Origin: Candidatus Avedoeria danica
GTDB lineage: Bacteria; Chloroflexota; Anaerolineae; Epilineales; Epilineaceae
DNA: 64,000 nt
Reading direction: 5' to 3'
Assembly (NCBI GenBank): GCA_016703025.1
Contig: JADJCV010000001.1
Span: 186,001 to 250,000, forward strand
The translations under genes and the position numbers were made by a program. Positions 1 to 8,214 of this stretch are shown piece by piece; position 1 is the stretch's first letter; every line of letters begins with the position of its first letter. The notes under the pieces are model-generated. The model saw only the letters and a list, made by a program, of their open reading frames with translations, ran no database searches and was not told where the DNA came from.

Positions 1-1
1 C

Positions 2-289
2 TACCTCCTCCTCTCGGCCACCGCCGGACCGGCGACGACGGTTGCCCTGCGGGAGTTCGAGATCCTGCGCTACACCGCCGGCAGCAGCGGGGGCAGCATC
101 ACGCCCCCGACCCCGACCGTGCCCGCCCCGCCGCCGCCCCCGTTGCCGCTCGGCGGGTTCGAGCTGCGCGGCGCCGCCGGGCGGAGCGCACCCGGCACCG
201 ACGGCTTCGGCGTCGGCGGTCCTTCGATCGGCCCGGTCCAGCTCCCGTCCGGCGCCGTGCCGGCGCCGGTGACGGCTGCCACCGAGTGA
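2..289 (+). CDS. C-terminal end of a secreted or surface protein (5' truncated by window)
   Basis: An open frame runs in from the left edge and stops at TGA 287-289, giving the last 95 residues of a larger protein. It begins with a beta-strand-like stretch (TTVALREFEILRY), typical of the last strand of a jelly-roll or concanavalin-like domain. It then becomes a Pro/Ala/Gly-rich tail (TPTVPAPPPPP). A hairpin terminator follows about 50 bases downstream, which supports this as the end of a transcript. The function cannot be named from this fragment. Confidence 0.55.
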   Translation, partial: YLLLSATAGPATTVALREFEILRYTAGSSGGSITPPTPTVPAPPPPPLPLGGFELRGAAGRSAPGTDGFGVGGPSIGPVQLPSGAVPAPVTAATE

Positions 290-339
290 CGTTCCACAAC
301 TGACACACCCAGGACCCGCCTGGGGTAGCCCTGCCACAG

Positions 340-384
340 ACGCGACGGGCGGGAGGCTCTGCTTCCCGCCCGTCGCGTGCTTTT
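340..384 (+). terminator. Intrinsic terminator
   Basis: A perfect 15-bp stem (340-354 with 364-378, ACGCGACGGGCGGGA paired with its complement) closes a 9-base loop and is followed by GC then TTTT. It lies 50 bases after the stop of the gene entering from the left edge, where a rho-independent terminator is expected. Confidence 0.8.
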
Positions 385-405
385 GCGGGTACAATGCCTG
401 TCGCC

Positions 406-473
406 GTGCGATGCCGGGCACAGTGTGATGCCAGGCACAGTGTGATGCCGGGCACAGTGTGATGCTAGGCACG
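406..473. repeat. Tandem repeat, four copies of a 17-bp unit
   Basis: Four head-to-tail copies of GTGTGATGCCGGGCACA occupy 406-422, 423-439, 440-456 and 457-473, each with one or two substitutions. The array sits in the leader of the small gene at 581. Each unit contains a short GTG...CAC dyad, so a repeated protein-binding site is possible, but nothing in the sequence proves it. Confidence 0.8.
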
Positions 474-580
474 CCACGCTGCCCGACACCGTGCGCTGCG
501 CGGCAACGCGCGATTCCCGAAGCAGTGCGCTTCCCGCGACAACACGTGCTCCCAACCCCACCAGAGGATACAAAGCCGCA

Positions 581-859
581 ATGGCCAGTCACGAAAGCGT
601 CGTCTCCGTCGAGATCAACGCGCGCCGCAAGCAGTTGGCCGTCAAGACCCTCATGTCTTCCAGCGGTCGCCATCGCCTCTACCAGAACTTCGGCCAGCTG
701 GCTCCCCACCTCCGCGGCGAGGCGCTCGGCCTCGTCCGCCAAGCCGTTCTCTCCGCCGGCTACGCGTCCTTGGCCGAGCTGGACGAAGCCCTGACCAGCG
801 ACCTCATCGTGCCGACCCCGGACAAGGACGAAGTCCCCCCCGCCGACACCGCCCCGTAG
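581..859 (+). CDS. Small hypothetical protein, 92 aa
   Basis: I place the start at ATG 581, with AGAGGA 12 bases upstream; the frame stays open further upstream but that part is low-complexity and unlikely to be translated. The product is soluble and acidic at its C-terminus. A basic helix-like N-terminal half (VEINARRKQLAVKT, SSGRHRLYQNFGQLAP) precedes an amphipathic helix (RGEALGLVRQAVLSAGY). There is no signal peptide, membrane segment or recognisable catalytic motif. It stands alone, convergent with the ECF transporter gene whose stop is 58 bases away. I do not recognise the family. Confidence 0.6.
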   Translation: MASHESVVSVEINARRKQLAVKTLMSSSGRHRLYQNFGQLAPHLRGEALGLVRQAVLSAGYASLAELDEALTSDLIVPTPDKDEVPPADTAP

Positions 860-917
860 GGCCGACGCGAACGCGTCGCCCGCAGGTCGTCGGCCCCGCC
901 GACCCCTTCGCCTTCCT

Positions 918-3900
918 TCACCCACCCACGCCCGCCCACCCCACCCCCACCACCCGATCCGCCGCCCCCACGATCCGCCGATCGTGCGTCGCGACGAGCA
1001 CGCCGACGCCCGCCGAACGGCATCCCTGCAGCACATCGACGAGCCGCACCAACGCCCACGCATCCAGGCCGCGCGTCGGCTCGTCCAGCGCCGCGGCCGG
1101 GCGGCCAGGGGCGAGGGCGAGCGCGAGCGCGATCCGCTGGCGCTCGCCGGCGCTCAGATCGAGCGGATGCCGCGCGGTGAGATGACCGACAGCCAGCCGG
1201 TCCAAGAAGTCATCGGTCGCAGCCGTCGCCGATCCGCCGGCCCACACCGCCGTCGCGTGCCCGATCGCCGCACCGACGGTGTTGCCGACGAGCAGCTGCC
1301 CCGCCGCCTGCGGCACGTAGGCCAGGCGCCGCGCGACAACGTGCGGCGGCTCGCCTGCGACATCGCGTCCGGCGACCCGAATCCGGCCGGCGGTCGGACG
1401 ACGGAGCCCCGCCGCCAGCCGCAGGAGCGTCGTCTTGCCGGCGCCGCTCGGCGCCATGAGCACCACGAGCTCGCCCGGCGCGACGGACAGTGTGACGTCG
1501 GCGAACAACGGCTCTTCGCCGTAAGCGAAGGCGACGCCGTCGAAGGCCAGCGCCGGCATCGGAGCGCGATCCGCACCGACATCGTCGCGACGTGCATCGT
1601 CCGCCGTCCCGCCCCGTGCGGCGCCGGGCCGATCGGCCCGCGTCGGCCGCGTCGCCGGCGTCGGCAGCGCCAGCCCCGCCAGCACCTCGGCCGGCGGTCC
1701 GACGATCCCGGCCGCGCCGCCCCCGGGCAGCCACAACATCCGATCGGCCAGCGGCGCGACGCGCTCGAGGCGGTGCTCGGACAGCACGACGGTCACGCCC
1801 GCATCGGCCAGCGCGCGGACCACCGCCAGCACGGCTGCCGCGTGCCCGTCGTCCAGCTGGGACGTCGGCTCGTCCAGGATGAGGACGGCGGGCGATCGGG
1901 CCAGCGCCGTCGCGATCGCCACCCGCTGCGCCTCGCCGCCCGAAAGCGTGTCGATCGCCCGATCGGCCAGCGGCCCGACGGTGGCGGCGTGCAGCGCGCC
2001 GCCGACGGCGGCAGCGATGCGGTCGGTCGGCCAGCCCTGCTGCTCGAGGGCGAACGCGACCTCGTCGGCCACCTCGTCGAGGGCGAACGCGCCCTCGGGC
2101 GTGTCGCTGACGAAGCCGACCGTGCCGCCCATCGCCACCGGCCCGAGGGCCACCGGATCGCGGTCGCCGACACGCAGGCGGCCGGTGACGCGCCCGCCCG
2201 TGAAGTGCGGCACGAGGCCGCACATCGCCCGCAGCAGCGTCGACTTGCCGGCGCCGCTCGGGCCGGCGACGAGCGTGATCCCGCCGGCGAACGAGGCGTC
2301 GAGCGGGGAGAGGGCCGGCGGTCCGGCATCGCGGACCGCCTCGGGCGCGAATCGAACGCCGAACGCGTCGCACAGGATCGCGGCCGGCGGTGACGGCGCA
2401 ACAGGCCCGTCTGTCTCGGCCGTCCCGGCCGGTGCTCGGTCGGCCATGCGATCCGACCCCCGCACCAACCGCCACGCCGGCAGCGCCAACAGCGCGCAGC
2501 CGGAGACGACGGCGAGGTCGAGGGGCGGCCAGCCGACGCGCGGGTAGGGCGAGTAGGCCAGCGTGGCGCGCGCTGCCGGCCAGATCGCCAGGCCGAGGAC
2601 GGCCGCGCCGGCCGCGACGAGCGCCGTGTCGCCGGCCCGCCACGGCACCGGTCGCCACGCCGTCCGATGGTGCGCCCGCCCGGCCGCATGCAGGCCGATC
2701 GTGACGGCGGCGGCGCCCGCGATGGCCGTCGCCGCCCAGAGCACGCCGGGTGCTGCCGCCAGTCCGGTGCCGCCAAGCGCCAGCAACGCCAAGCCGCCGC
2801 CGATGGCCGCCCGGGCAGCAGTTGGGGGCGGTGTGGCCGCGACGAGCCCGCGCGTCGTGAGGGATTCGGCCAAGCGCACCGCCCGCTCGAGCCCGCCCGC
2901 CAGCGTCGGTCCGGCCGCGGCGACGAAGCCACGCAAGCCGGCCGTCTGACCGTGGAGCGCCAGCGCCTCGCGCACCTCGGCCAGCTGCCGCCGCACGGAC
3001 GGCACGCCGGTCAGTGACACGGCGACGGCGATCGCCAGCGAACCGAAGGCGCGCGGAACGAGCATGAGCATCGCCCGCGTCGGCAGCGCGGCCTCGAAAG
3101 CGGCGAAGGCGGCCATCAGGACGATCAGGGCCAACCCGTTCGCGACGCCCTGGACAACGGCCTCGAGCGTGATCGCCCCGCCGACGAGCGGCCACGAAGC
3201 GGGCATGCGCGCCAGCACGGTGTCGCCGCTGTGTGCCATCAGCGCGTTGTAGACCGCCGTGCTCCCGACGATCCACGGCGCCCATCGCCCGACCGGCCAC
3301 GCCTTGCCCCCGCCGCCCCGCATCGCCGCACCCCGCATCACCGCGCCCCGCACGACGCCGATCGCCAGCCAAACGAGGACGAGCACGAGCGGGTTGCGCG
3401 TCACGGAGCCGATCGCCAGCGTGGCGACGAGCCAGGCGAGCCAGGCGTGGGGGTGGTGGTGGGCTGCACGGACGGCACCACCTGGCCCCCCGCCGGCACG
3501 ATGATCGATGTCCGCGCGATGATCGAAGGTGGATGCGCACGGCTGTGCGCCCTTGCCCCCGCCCCGCGACGATCCACCGCGGTCGCGGTGCGGCCGGTCG
3601 AAATCCACGTCCACGAACGGCCGCCCGAGACGGCCCAGCAACGTCAGCGTCGGTCCGCCGGCGAGGATGACGAGGGCGGCGTTGCCGGCCGCGCGGAAGG
3701 CGTCGAACGGGAGCGAGGTGGCGAGGTAGAACACGACGAAGCGGCGCCAGGCGTCGGCCGGAGGGCCGGCGGCGCCGATCTCGCGGAACTGCCAGTCCCA
3801 GAGCGTCAGGATCACGCCGTAGCCGATCCCCCACAGCGCGCCGAAGACGGCGAGCGCCCACACCGTGGACCGCGGCGCCACGCGGCCGCCGCCGGCGCCC

Positions 3901-4373
3901 GGCAGCCAGCCGGCGCTCAGGCCGACCCAGCCGGCGGCGAGCATCTGATACGGCAGCCACGGCCCGACGCCGCCGGTGATCAGGGCCGAGACGATGAGTG
4001 TCAGCGCGCCCGTCAGGAAGCCGAACCGGGCGCCGTACGCGAAGCCGGCCAGGATCACGAGCGCGAAGATCGGCGAGAACTCGCCCGGTCCCGGTACGAT
4101 GACCTCGACAAACCGCAGCACGCTGTTGAACGCCACGAGCGCCCCGAGCATCGCCACCGCCTTCGGCCCGAGCCCGACGCTGGCCTCGAGTGCGGCGGCG
4201 GCAAAGCAGAGCAGGACGATGCCGCCCAACAGCACCGGCGCCCCGGCCGCTCGCGCCGCGACCGCCCCGCTGCCAGGCCACAACGGTGCCGTCAGCACAC
4301 CGCAGCCGACGAGGCTGGCGAGCGCGATCGTGAGGGCGGTGAGGCGGCGGGTCACGGTGCGTTCGGATCGCAC
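918..4373 (-). CDS. ECF-type vitamin importer with S, T and two ATPase modules in one polypeptide (probable B12 transporter)
   Basis: This frame encodes 1151 residues holding all parts of an energy-coupling-factor transporter. Residues ~1-260 are a hydrophobic S component (FSPIFALVILAGFAYG, GGVGPWLPYQML). Residues ~300-635 are an EcfT/CbiQ-like membrane scaffold with the coupling motif AESLTTRGL near 500. Two ABC ATPases follow: Walker A GPSGAGKST (~703), signature LSGGEAQR, Walker B LILDEPTSQLD; then APSGAGKTT (~972), LSAGERQR, AALDEPTRGLD. Both keep the switch His (SEH, THD). In the first ATPase the usual Q-loop Gln is missing (GFVSDTPEG). ECF systems normally use three or four genes. Start GTG 4373 (or 4355) lies just after the upstream gene's stop. 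It is third gene of an operon behind a cobalamin riboswitch, so B12 or a corrinoid is the inferred substrate. The S-T linker contains a hairpin repeat. Confidence 0.88.
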   Translation of the reverse strand: MRSERTVTRRLTALTIALASLVGCGVLTAPLWPGSGAVAARAAGAPVLLGGIVLLCFAAAALEASVGLGPKAVAMLGALVAFNSVLRFVEVIVPGPGEFSPIFALVILAGFAYGARFGFLTGALTLIVSALITGGVGPWLPYQMLAAGWVGLSAGWLPGAGGGRVAPRSTVWALAVFGALWGIGYGVILTLWDWQFREIGAAGPPADAWRRFVVFYLATSLPFDAFRAAGNAALVILAGGPTLTLLGRLGRPFVDVDFDRPHRDRGGSSRGGGKGAQPCASTFDHRADIDHRAGGGPGGAVRAAHHHPHAWLAWLVATLAIGSVTRNPLVLVLVWLAIGVVRGAVMRGAAMRGGGGKAWPVGRWAPWIVGSTAVYNALMAHSGDTVLARMPASWPLVGGAITLEAVVQGVANGLALIVLMAAFAAFEAALPTRAMLMLVPRAFGSLAIAVAVSLTGVPSVRRQLAEVREALALHGQTAGLRGFVAAAGPTLAGGLERAVRLAESLTTRGLVAATPPPTAARAAIGGGLALLALGGTGLAAAPGVLWAATAIAGAAAVTIGLHAAGRAHHRTAWRPVPWRAGDTALVAAGAAVLGLAIWPAARATLAYSPYPRVGWPPLDLAVVSGCALLALPAWRLVRGSDRMADRAPAGTAETDGPVAPSPPAAILCDAFGVRFAPEAVRDAGPPALSPLDASFAGGITLVAGPSGAGKSTLLRAMCGLVPHFTGGRVTGRLRVGDRDPVALGPVAMGGTVGFVSDTPEGAFALDEVADEVAFALEQQGWPTDRIAAAVGGALHAATVGPLADRAIDTLSGGEAQRVAIATALARSPAVLILDEPTSQLDDGHAAAVLAVVRALADAGVTVVLSEHRLERVAPLADRMLWLPGGGAAGIVGPPAEVLAGLALPTPATRPTRADRPGAARGGTADDARRDDVGADRAPMPALAFDGVAFAYGEEPLFADVTLSVAPGELVVLMAPSGAGKTTLLRLAAGLRRPTAGRIRVAGRDVAGEPPHVVARRLAYVPQAAGQLLVGNTVGAAIGHATAVWAGGSATAATDDFLDRLAVGHLTARHPLDLSAGERQRIALALALAPGRPAAALDEPTRGLDAWALVRLVDVLQGCRSAGVGVLVATHDRRIVGAADRVVGVGWAGVGG
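3535..3555. repeat. Second copy of the GCGCAC/GTGCGC hairpin repeat, inside the ECF gene
   Basis: The 21 bases at 3535-3555 are identical to 5393-5413. Here they form a 6-bp stem with a GGCT loop and are translated in frame as part of the linker between S and T modules (peptide GKGAQPCA). The same peptide appears upstream of the gene at 4393-5364 only because the hairpin DNA is the same; it is not a protein domain. Confidence 0.7.
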
Positions 4374-4392
4374 GACGTCAGCGCGCCCCGGC

Positions 4393-5364
4393 TCAGCGCG
4401 CGCGTCGCAGCCACAGTCCGGTGGCGGCCAAGGCGACGACGAGGCCGACATATGCCGCCAGCGCGACGCGGTCCGCGGCCCGCCCGTCGGTCCGTGCGGG
4501 CGCGGCAGGCGGCTGCGTCGTGCCGGCCGGCGCGGTGGGTCCGATGCCCCGGGCCGGGCGGCGGGCGGGCCGCTCGTTGATGGGCGCGTGATCGCGGGGC
4601 GCGCTGTGGCGCGGCGCGGTGTCCGGTGGCGCGGGATCGGTGGGGGCGAGGCCGGAGGGCGGGACGGCCGGAGGTCGGGCGGCAGCGGGCGCGGGGCCGT
4701 TCGGTGAGGCATCGGTTGGGAACGAATCGGCGGGCTTCGAGGCGGCGGGTGCGATGTTGTGGGTTGGTGCGCTGCCGGTTGGCGAGGGAAGGGCACGGCC
4801 GCGCCGTGCCCCGGCCGGGGGGTTGGCGGTGGGGTCGAGGGCGGGCGGGTGGATCGACGGCGATGCGGGCGGCGACGCACAAAGCTCGTCGAACGTCATC
4901 ACCGGCGGCGCCGCGCCGGCCACGATCGCGCCCTGGCCCCACGCCCAGCCGTCGACATCGCCGTCGCGGACGACGCGGGCGGCGGCGCCGAGGACGCTGA
5001 AGGACCATCGATCGTCCTCCAGCGTGTTGTAGCCCCAGTACGTGCAGCCGGCACCGAGCGTCCGGCAGCGGCACCAGCACGCCTCGCGCGGGTGGTCGCA
5101 GCCGGTCTCGTCGATCCGGCAGACCGTCGTCCCGAGCGCGCTGACGTCGGCGCGCACCTCGAGGCCGGAGCGGCGGAGGAGCGCGTCGCCCGTGATGGTC
5201 GGCTCCGGGAAGGCGATGCAGTACGTGCGGACGGAGCCGTCGCCGAGCTGGATGACGAGGCCGGCGCGGTTCGGGGGCTGGGCGGTGGTGGGGGGCGGGT
5301 CGAGCGCGACGCCGACAACGAGACCAACGACCAGGACAATGCGGATCCACCGCCATCTGATCAC
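4393..5364 (-). CDS. Membrane-anchored DUF4430-like (transcobalamin-like) surface protein
   Basis: The 323-residue product has a signal segment (IRIVLVVGLVVGVAL, ~6-22) and a ~115-residue domain at ~35-150 of the DUF4430 / transcobalamin C-terminal type (LGDGSVRTYCIAFPE, ITGDALLRRSGL, DGDVDGWAWG). A long Pro/Ala/Thr-rich stalk and a C-terminal helix (YVGLVVALAATGLWL) with an RRAR tail complete it, which is the layout of a surface-displayed protein held in the membrane. I chose GTG 5364, right before the signal sequence; an upstream ATG would translate the intergenic hairpin. Many Cys residues in the domain suggest disulfides. It lies between the toroid protein and the ECF importer, so a role in handing cobalamin to the importer is inferred. 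DUF4430 assignment rests on recalled family patterns. Confidence 0.75.
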   Translation of the reverse strand: MIRWRWIRIVLVVGLVVGVALDPPPTTAQPPNRAGLVIQLGDGSVRTYCIAFPEPTITGDALLRRSGLEVRADVSALGTTVCRIDETGCDHPREACWCRCRTLGAGCTYWGYNTLEDDRWSFSVLGAAARVVRDGDVDGWAWGQGAIVAGAAPPVMTFDELCASPPASPSIHPPALDPTANPPAGARRGRALPSPTGSAPTHNIAPAASKPADSFPTDASPNGPAPAAARPPAVPPSGLAPTDPAPPDTAPRHSAPRDHAPINERPARRPARGIGPTAPAGTTQPPAAPARTDGRAADRVALAAYVGLVVALAATGLWLRRAR

Positions 5365-5385
5365 GTCGTTTCCACACGATGCGCG

Positions 5386-5415
5386 GACAAGGGCGCACGG
5401 CTGTGCGCCCTTGTC
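5386..5415 (-). terminator. Intergenic hairpin (attenuator or partial terminator)
   Basis: A perfect 13-bp inverted repeat (GACAAGGGCGCAC / GTGCGCCCTTGTC) with a 4-base GGCT loop fills the gap between the toroid gene stop (5448) and the next start (5364). There is no T run, so full termination is unlikely; it may set relative expression or protect the upstream mRNA end. The inner 21 bases recur at 3535-3555. Confidence 0.6.
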
Positions 5416-5447
5416 GCCGGCCGTCGCTCCCCCGTCGGCGGGCACAT

Positions 5448-7736
5448 TCACCGCCGCGGCAAGCTGGCGTACGGCAGATGGATCGACCCATGCGCCCGTG
5501 GCGGCCCGACGCGCGCGACGAGGGCGCGCAGTGCGGCGGCGGAGGCCGCGACATCGTCAGGACCGCTGAAGCCGGGGAAGGCGCCGGACGGCGAGGGCTG
5601 GGCGGCGAGGGCGTCGAGCGGGCCGAGGCCGAGCGGGTGGGCGGCGCTGGGGTGGTACCACGCGGTGCGGTCGACAAACTGGCCGACGGCGACGAGGCCG
5701 AGCACCGCCGCCGACGTGCTGTCGATGCTCAGGCCGTCGGGCGGGCCGTAGCCCGGCCAGCCGCCGGTGGCGTTTTGGGTGTTCCGGAGGAAGGCGATGC
5801 CGTCTGCGACGACGTGGTCGTCGGCGTTCAGGCCGACCGCGCCGAGCGCCTGGAGCGCCAGGCCGGTCGAGTCGGCGTCGGGCGTGGCGGCCTTGGACTC
5901 GAATCCCCAGCCGCCGGCGGGCGAGGCGGCGGCGCGCAGCGCGTCGACGGCCTTGGCCGGCACGGCGGCGTCGATGGCGGACAGGCCGAGGATCGCCCAC
6001 GCCTGGTTCCACGGGCTGCCGTCGCCGAAGGCGCCGGTCGCAGGGTCGAGGTGCGCGGTGAGCACGGCGACGACGTCGATTCCGCCGAAGGCGCGCGGGT
6101 CGGCGCCGAGGGCGGCGATGCCGGCGAGCAGCTTGCCGGCGGCGCTCGGGCCGCGGGCGCCGTAGTCGGCGGCGACGGACGCGAGGTAGTCGGTGACCGT
6201 CCGGGCATCGCTGCCTGCCGGCCCGTCGCGCCAACCGCCGTGGGCCATGGCGGCGAGGGCGGCGTCGATCGTCGCACCCGGGTTCGCGGCGCCGGCGGCA
6301 AAGGCGCCGTCGTCGCTGCGGGCAGTGTTCAGCCAGTCAAGCGCACGATCGGCGGCGACACCGCGGCCGGCGATCGCCAGCGAACGACCACCGAGCGCCG
6401 GGATCGCCTGGCCGGTGGCGATGAGGACGTTGCCGGCGGCCGCGGCGTCGAACTCGATGGCGCCGTCGGGACGCTGGAGGCCCATCAAGTAGTCGACGGC
6501 CGTGTGTCCTTCGGTCGACGTCCAGCGCGCGTCGGTCGGCGCCTCGCCGGCGGCGTACAACGCCTGCAGCGCGTAGGCCGTGCTGTTCGCGTTCGTCGTC
6601 TCGTGGTGGCCGTCGTGCCCGAAGCCGCCGTCGGCGCGCTGGGCCGTGTCGAGGTAGGCGAGGGCCCGCACGATGGCCGTGGACGTCACCGGCTCGCCGG
6701 CGGCGACGAGCGCCTGGATCGCCAGGCCGGTCGCGTCCGTTTCCGCTTCGGCTTCGCCGAGCATGGAGCTCCAGCCGCCGGTCGGGGCGGCGCCGCCGAT
6801 GAGCGCCTGGCGCGCGAGCGGCGATGCCTGGCCGTGCGGACCGTTGGCGGCGACGAGGCCGAGCATCGCCCAGGCCTGCTCCCACGTCGAGAGGCCGTAC
6901 CGGCCGGTCGCCGGATCGTAGAACTGCGACAGGTTCGCGCCGGGATGAAAGCCGCCCAACTCGTCCGTCTCGAGGCCGGCGGCGGCGATGCCCACCAAGC
7001 CCTTGCCGGCCTGCGCGGCGCTGGGCCGGCTGTAGTCGTACAGGTTGTCGACGAGGTAGTCCACGACGCTGCGCCCGCCCTTCACCCAAAGCGCCGGATC
7101 CGCCCCCGCTGCCCGCGCCGCCAGAATCGCCTCCACGGCCAGGCCGGGCGACGGATAATCGCCGTTGGGGAGCTGCTGATCGCCCAGCCAGCGGGCGCCG
7201 AGCCAGACCGTACGCTGCTGCGCCGTGGCCGTGATGGGCGCGCGGGCGCCGCGCCAAACCCAGGCGTCGACGTCGCCGGCCTTCAAGGTGCGCGCGGGCG
7301 CGCCGGTGGCGGCGTAGGCCCACGTGCCGTCGTCGGCGCGCCAGTGGTACGCCCAGTACGGGCCGCAGAAGCAGTTGGACAGCGGGCAGCCGACGCCGCC
7401 GATGCGGCAGACGGCGCCGCCGCTGAGCTGGGCGTCGACGCCCGCGCTCCGCAGCAGCACCTCGCCGGTCGGACCCTCGGCGAACGCGATCCGGTGGACG
7501 GCGACGCGGCCGTCGTCGAAGTCGACGATGACGTCGGCGGTGCCGAGGAAGAACGGGGCGGGTTGGGCGAGCATCGACGGGGCGCCCGCGCCCAGTCCGA
7601 TGCCCACGAGCGACAGGAGCGTCGCGGCAACGACGATCGGCCGCAAGATGGGTCGCAGGCCCGATCGCAGGCCCGATCGCAGGAACCGTCGCGGGATCGA
7701 TTGCGGGATCGGATGGCGGCGGCGAGGTACGTGCAC
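5448..7736 (-). CDS. Secreted alpha/alpha-toroid protein with N-terminal DUF4430-like domain (transcobalamin-like cobalamin-binding candidate)
   Basis: The product has 762 residues. A basic N-terminus and hydrophobic segment (~34-55) act as signal or anchor. Residues ~63-165 form a DUF4430-like beta domain (DFDDGRVAVHRIAF, GEVLLRSAGV, AGDVDAWVW). Residues ~175-760 are two blocks of prenyltransferase/squalene-cyclase-type alpha-alpha repeats (LAIQALVAAGEPV, GGFGHDG, STAYALQALYAAGE, STGLALQALGAVG). Vertebrate transcobalamin and intrinsic factor join the same two folds, barrel first and beta domain last; here the order is reversed. Start GTG 7736 has GGAGGGA 5-11 bases upstream. It is first gene behind the cobalamin riboswitch. 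Cobalamin binding is inferred from fold plus riboswitch; no catalytic Asp motif of cyclases (DxDD) is evident. Confidence 0.82.
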   Translation of the reverse strand: MHVPRRRHPIPQSIPRRFLRSGLRSGLRPILRPIVVAATLLSLVGIGLGAGAPSMLAQPAPFFLGTADVIVDFDDGRVAVHRIAFAEGPTGEVLLRSAGVDAQLSGGAVCRIGGVGCPLSNCFCGPYWAYHWRADDGTWAYAATGAPARTLKAGDVDAWVWRGARAPITATAQQRTVWLGARWLGDQQLPNGDYPSPGLAVEAILAARAAGADPALWVKGGRSVVDYLVDNLYDYSRPSAAQAGKGLVGIAAAGLETDELGGFHPGANLSQFYDPATGRYGLSTWEQAWAMLGLVAANGPHGQASPLARQALIGGAAPTGGWSSMLGEAEAETDATGLAIQALVAAGEPVTSTAIVRALAYLDTAQRADGGFGHDGHHETTNANSTAYALQALYAAGEAPTDARWTSTEGHTAVDYLMGLQRPDGAIEFDAAAAGNVLIATGQAIPALGGRSLAIAGRGVAADRALDWLNTARSDDGAFAAGAANPGATIDAALAAMAHGGWRDGPAGSDARTVTDYLASVAADYGARGPSAAGKLLAGIAALGADPRAFGGIDVVAVLTAHLDPATGAFGDGSPWNQAWAILGLSAIDAAVPAKAVDALRAAASPAGGWGFESKAATPDADSTGLALQALGAVGLNADDHVVADGIAFLRNTQNATGGWPGYGPPDGLSIDSTSAAVLGLVAVGQFVDRTAWYHPSAAHPLGLGPLDALAAQPSPSGAFPGFSGPDDVAASAAALRALVARVGPPRAHGSIHLPYASLPRR

Positions 7737-7849
7737 AGGTCCCTCCGTTTGACGCGACGGGGCGGGCGGCGTCGGGAGGGGCGCGAGCGCGTGGGGCGCG
7801 GTCACGTCCGGTGCCCCGAGCGCGGGGGCCCACCATCGGACGGAACCTC

Positions 7850-7998
7850 TGCCGGTAGGCGATCGGGCTTCCGCGGACCGTTTCGATGTCGTCGTCGGTC
7901 GTGCGGTTACCGTTGCGCGTCAGCGCCGGACTTGCACCGGCTTCCCCTGGGCGGGCGAGCCCGCTCCCCGCGCGCATCCGGGCTGCGCGGGACCGGCA
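7850..7998 (-). promoter_or_regulatory. Cobalamin (B12) riboswitch aptamer
   Basis: Read on the minus strand, the conserved core GGGGAAGCCGGTGCAAGTC (7947 downwards) runs into CGCTGACGCGCAACGGTAA (ending 7907), almost the same as the Escherichia coli btuB leader core. The 5' strand GCCGGTCCC (from 7997) and the 3' segment AAGCCCGATCGCCTACCGGC (7870-7851) match the outer closing elements of that family. Downstream, 7805-7845 can form a GGTG...GCCCC / GGGGC...ACC hairpin before the GTG start at 7736, a plausible expression platform. It should switch off the three-gene operon when adenosyl- or hydroxocobalamin is bound. Confidence 0.88.
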
Positions 7999-8025
7999 GG
8001 GGGCAGCGTGTGGGGCTGCGGGGGG

Positions 8026-8034
8026 ATTGTAGCA
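8026..8034 (-). promoter_or_regulatory. Extended -10 promoter for the B12 operon
   Basis: On the minus strand TGCTACAAT gives an extended -10 (TGnTACAAT), about 30 bases before the riboswitch 5' end. No good -35 is seen at 17 bases, which is acceptable for an extended -10 promoter. Confidence 0.5.
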
Positions 8035-8180
8035 GGGGTTGACCGGTCGCGCTGGCCGACGGCGCCGGTGCGTGGAACATTGGCTTGGTCGACTGCGAAA
8101 CGTCGCGCTGTGTCGTGGCGGAGTTTCATGTCCGCCGCAACCACCTCGGGCTCCGGCTGGTGGTGTCCGCCACGTCCTCG

Positions 8181-8211
8181 ACGTAGCGCCGGGCGGGTTC
8201 CGGCGCTACGT
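8181..8211 (-). terminator. Hairpin after the VHL-domain gene
   Basis: A perfect 12-bp inverted repeat (ACGTAGCGCCGG / CCGGCGCTACGT, 7-base loop) begins four bases beyond the stop at 8215. No T tract follows, so it is a probable but not textbook terminator. Confidence 0.6.
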
Positions 8212-8214
8212 TCC

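Noticed and set aside
3520..3560. GKGAQPCA as a conserved peptide motif in two operon proteins
   Set aside because: It is only the translation of the shared hairpin DNA; in the second gene it lies upstream of the chosen start.
3231..4580. Long plus-strand frame opposite the ECF gene
   Set aside because: Arg/Asp/His-rich translation without domains; a GC-rich antisense shadow of a gene with clear motifs.
5379..8042. 887-codon plus-strand frame
   Set aside because: Antisense of the toroid protein and riboswitch; composition is shadow-like (long runs of R, G, V, A, D).
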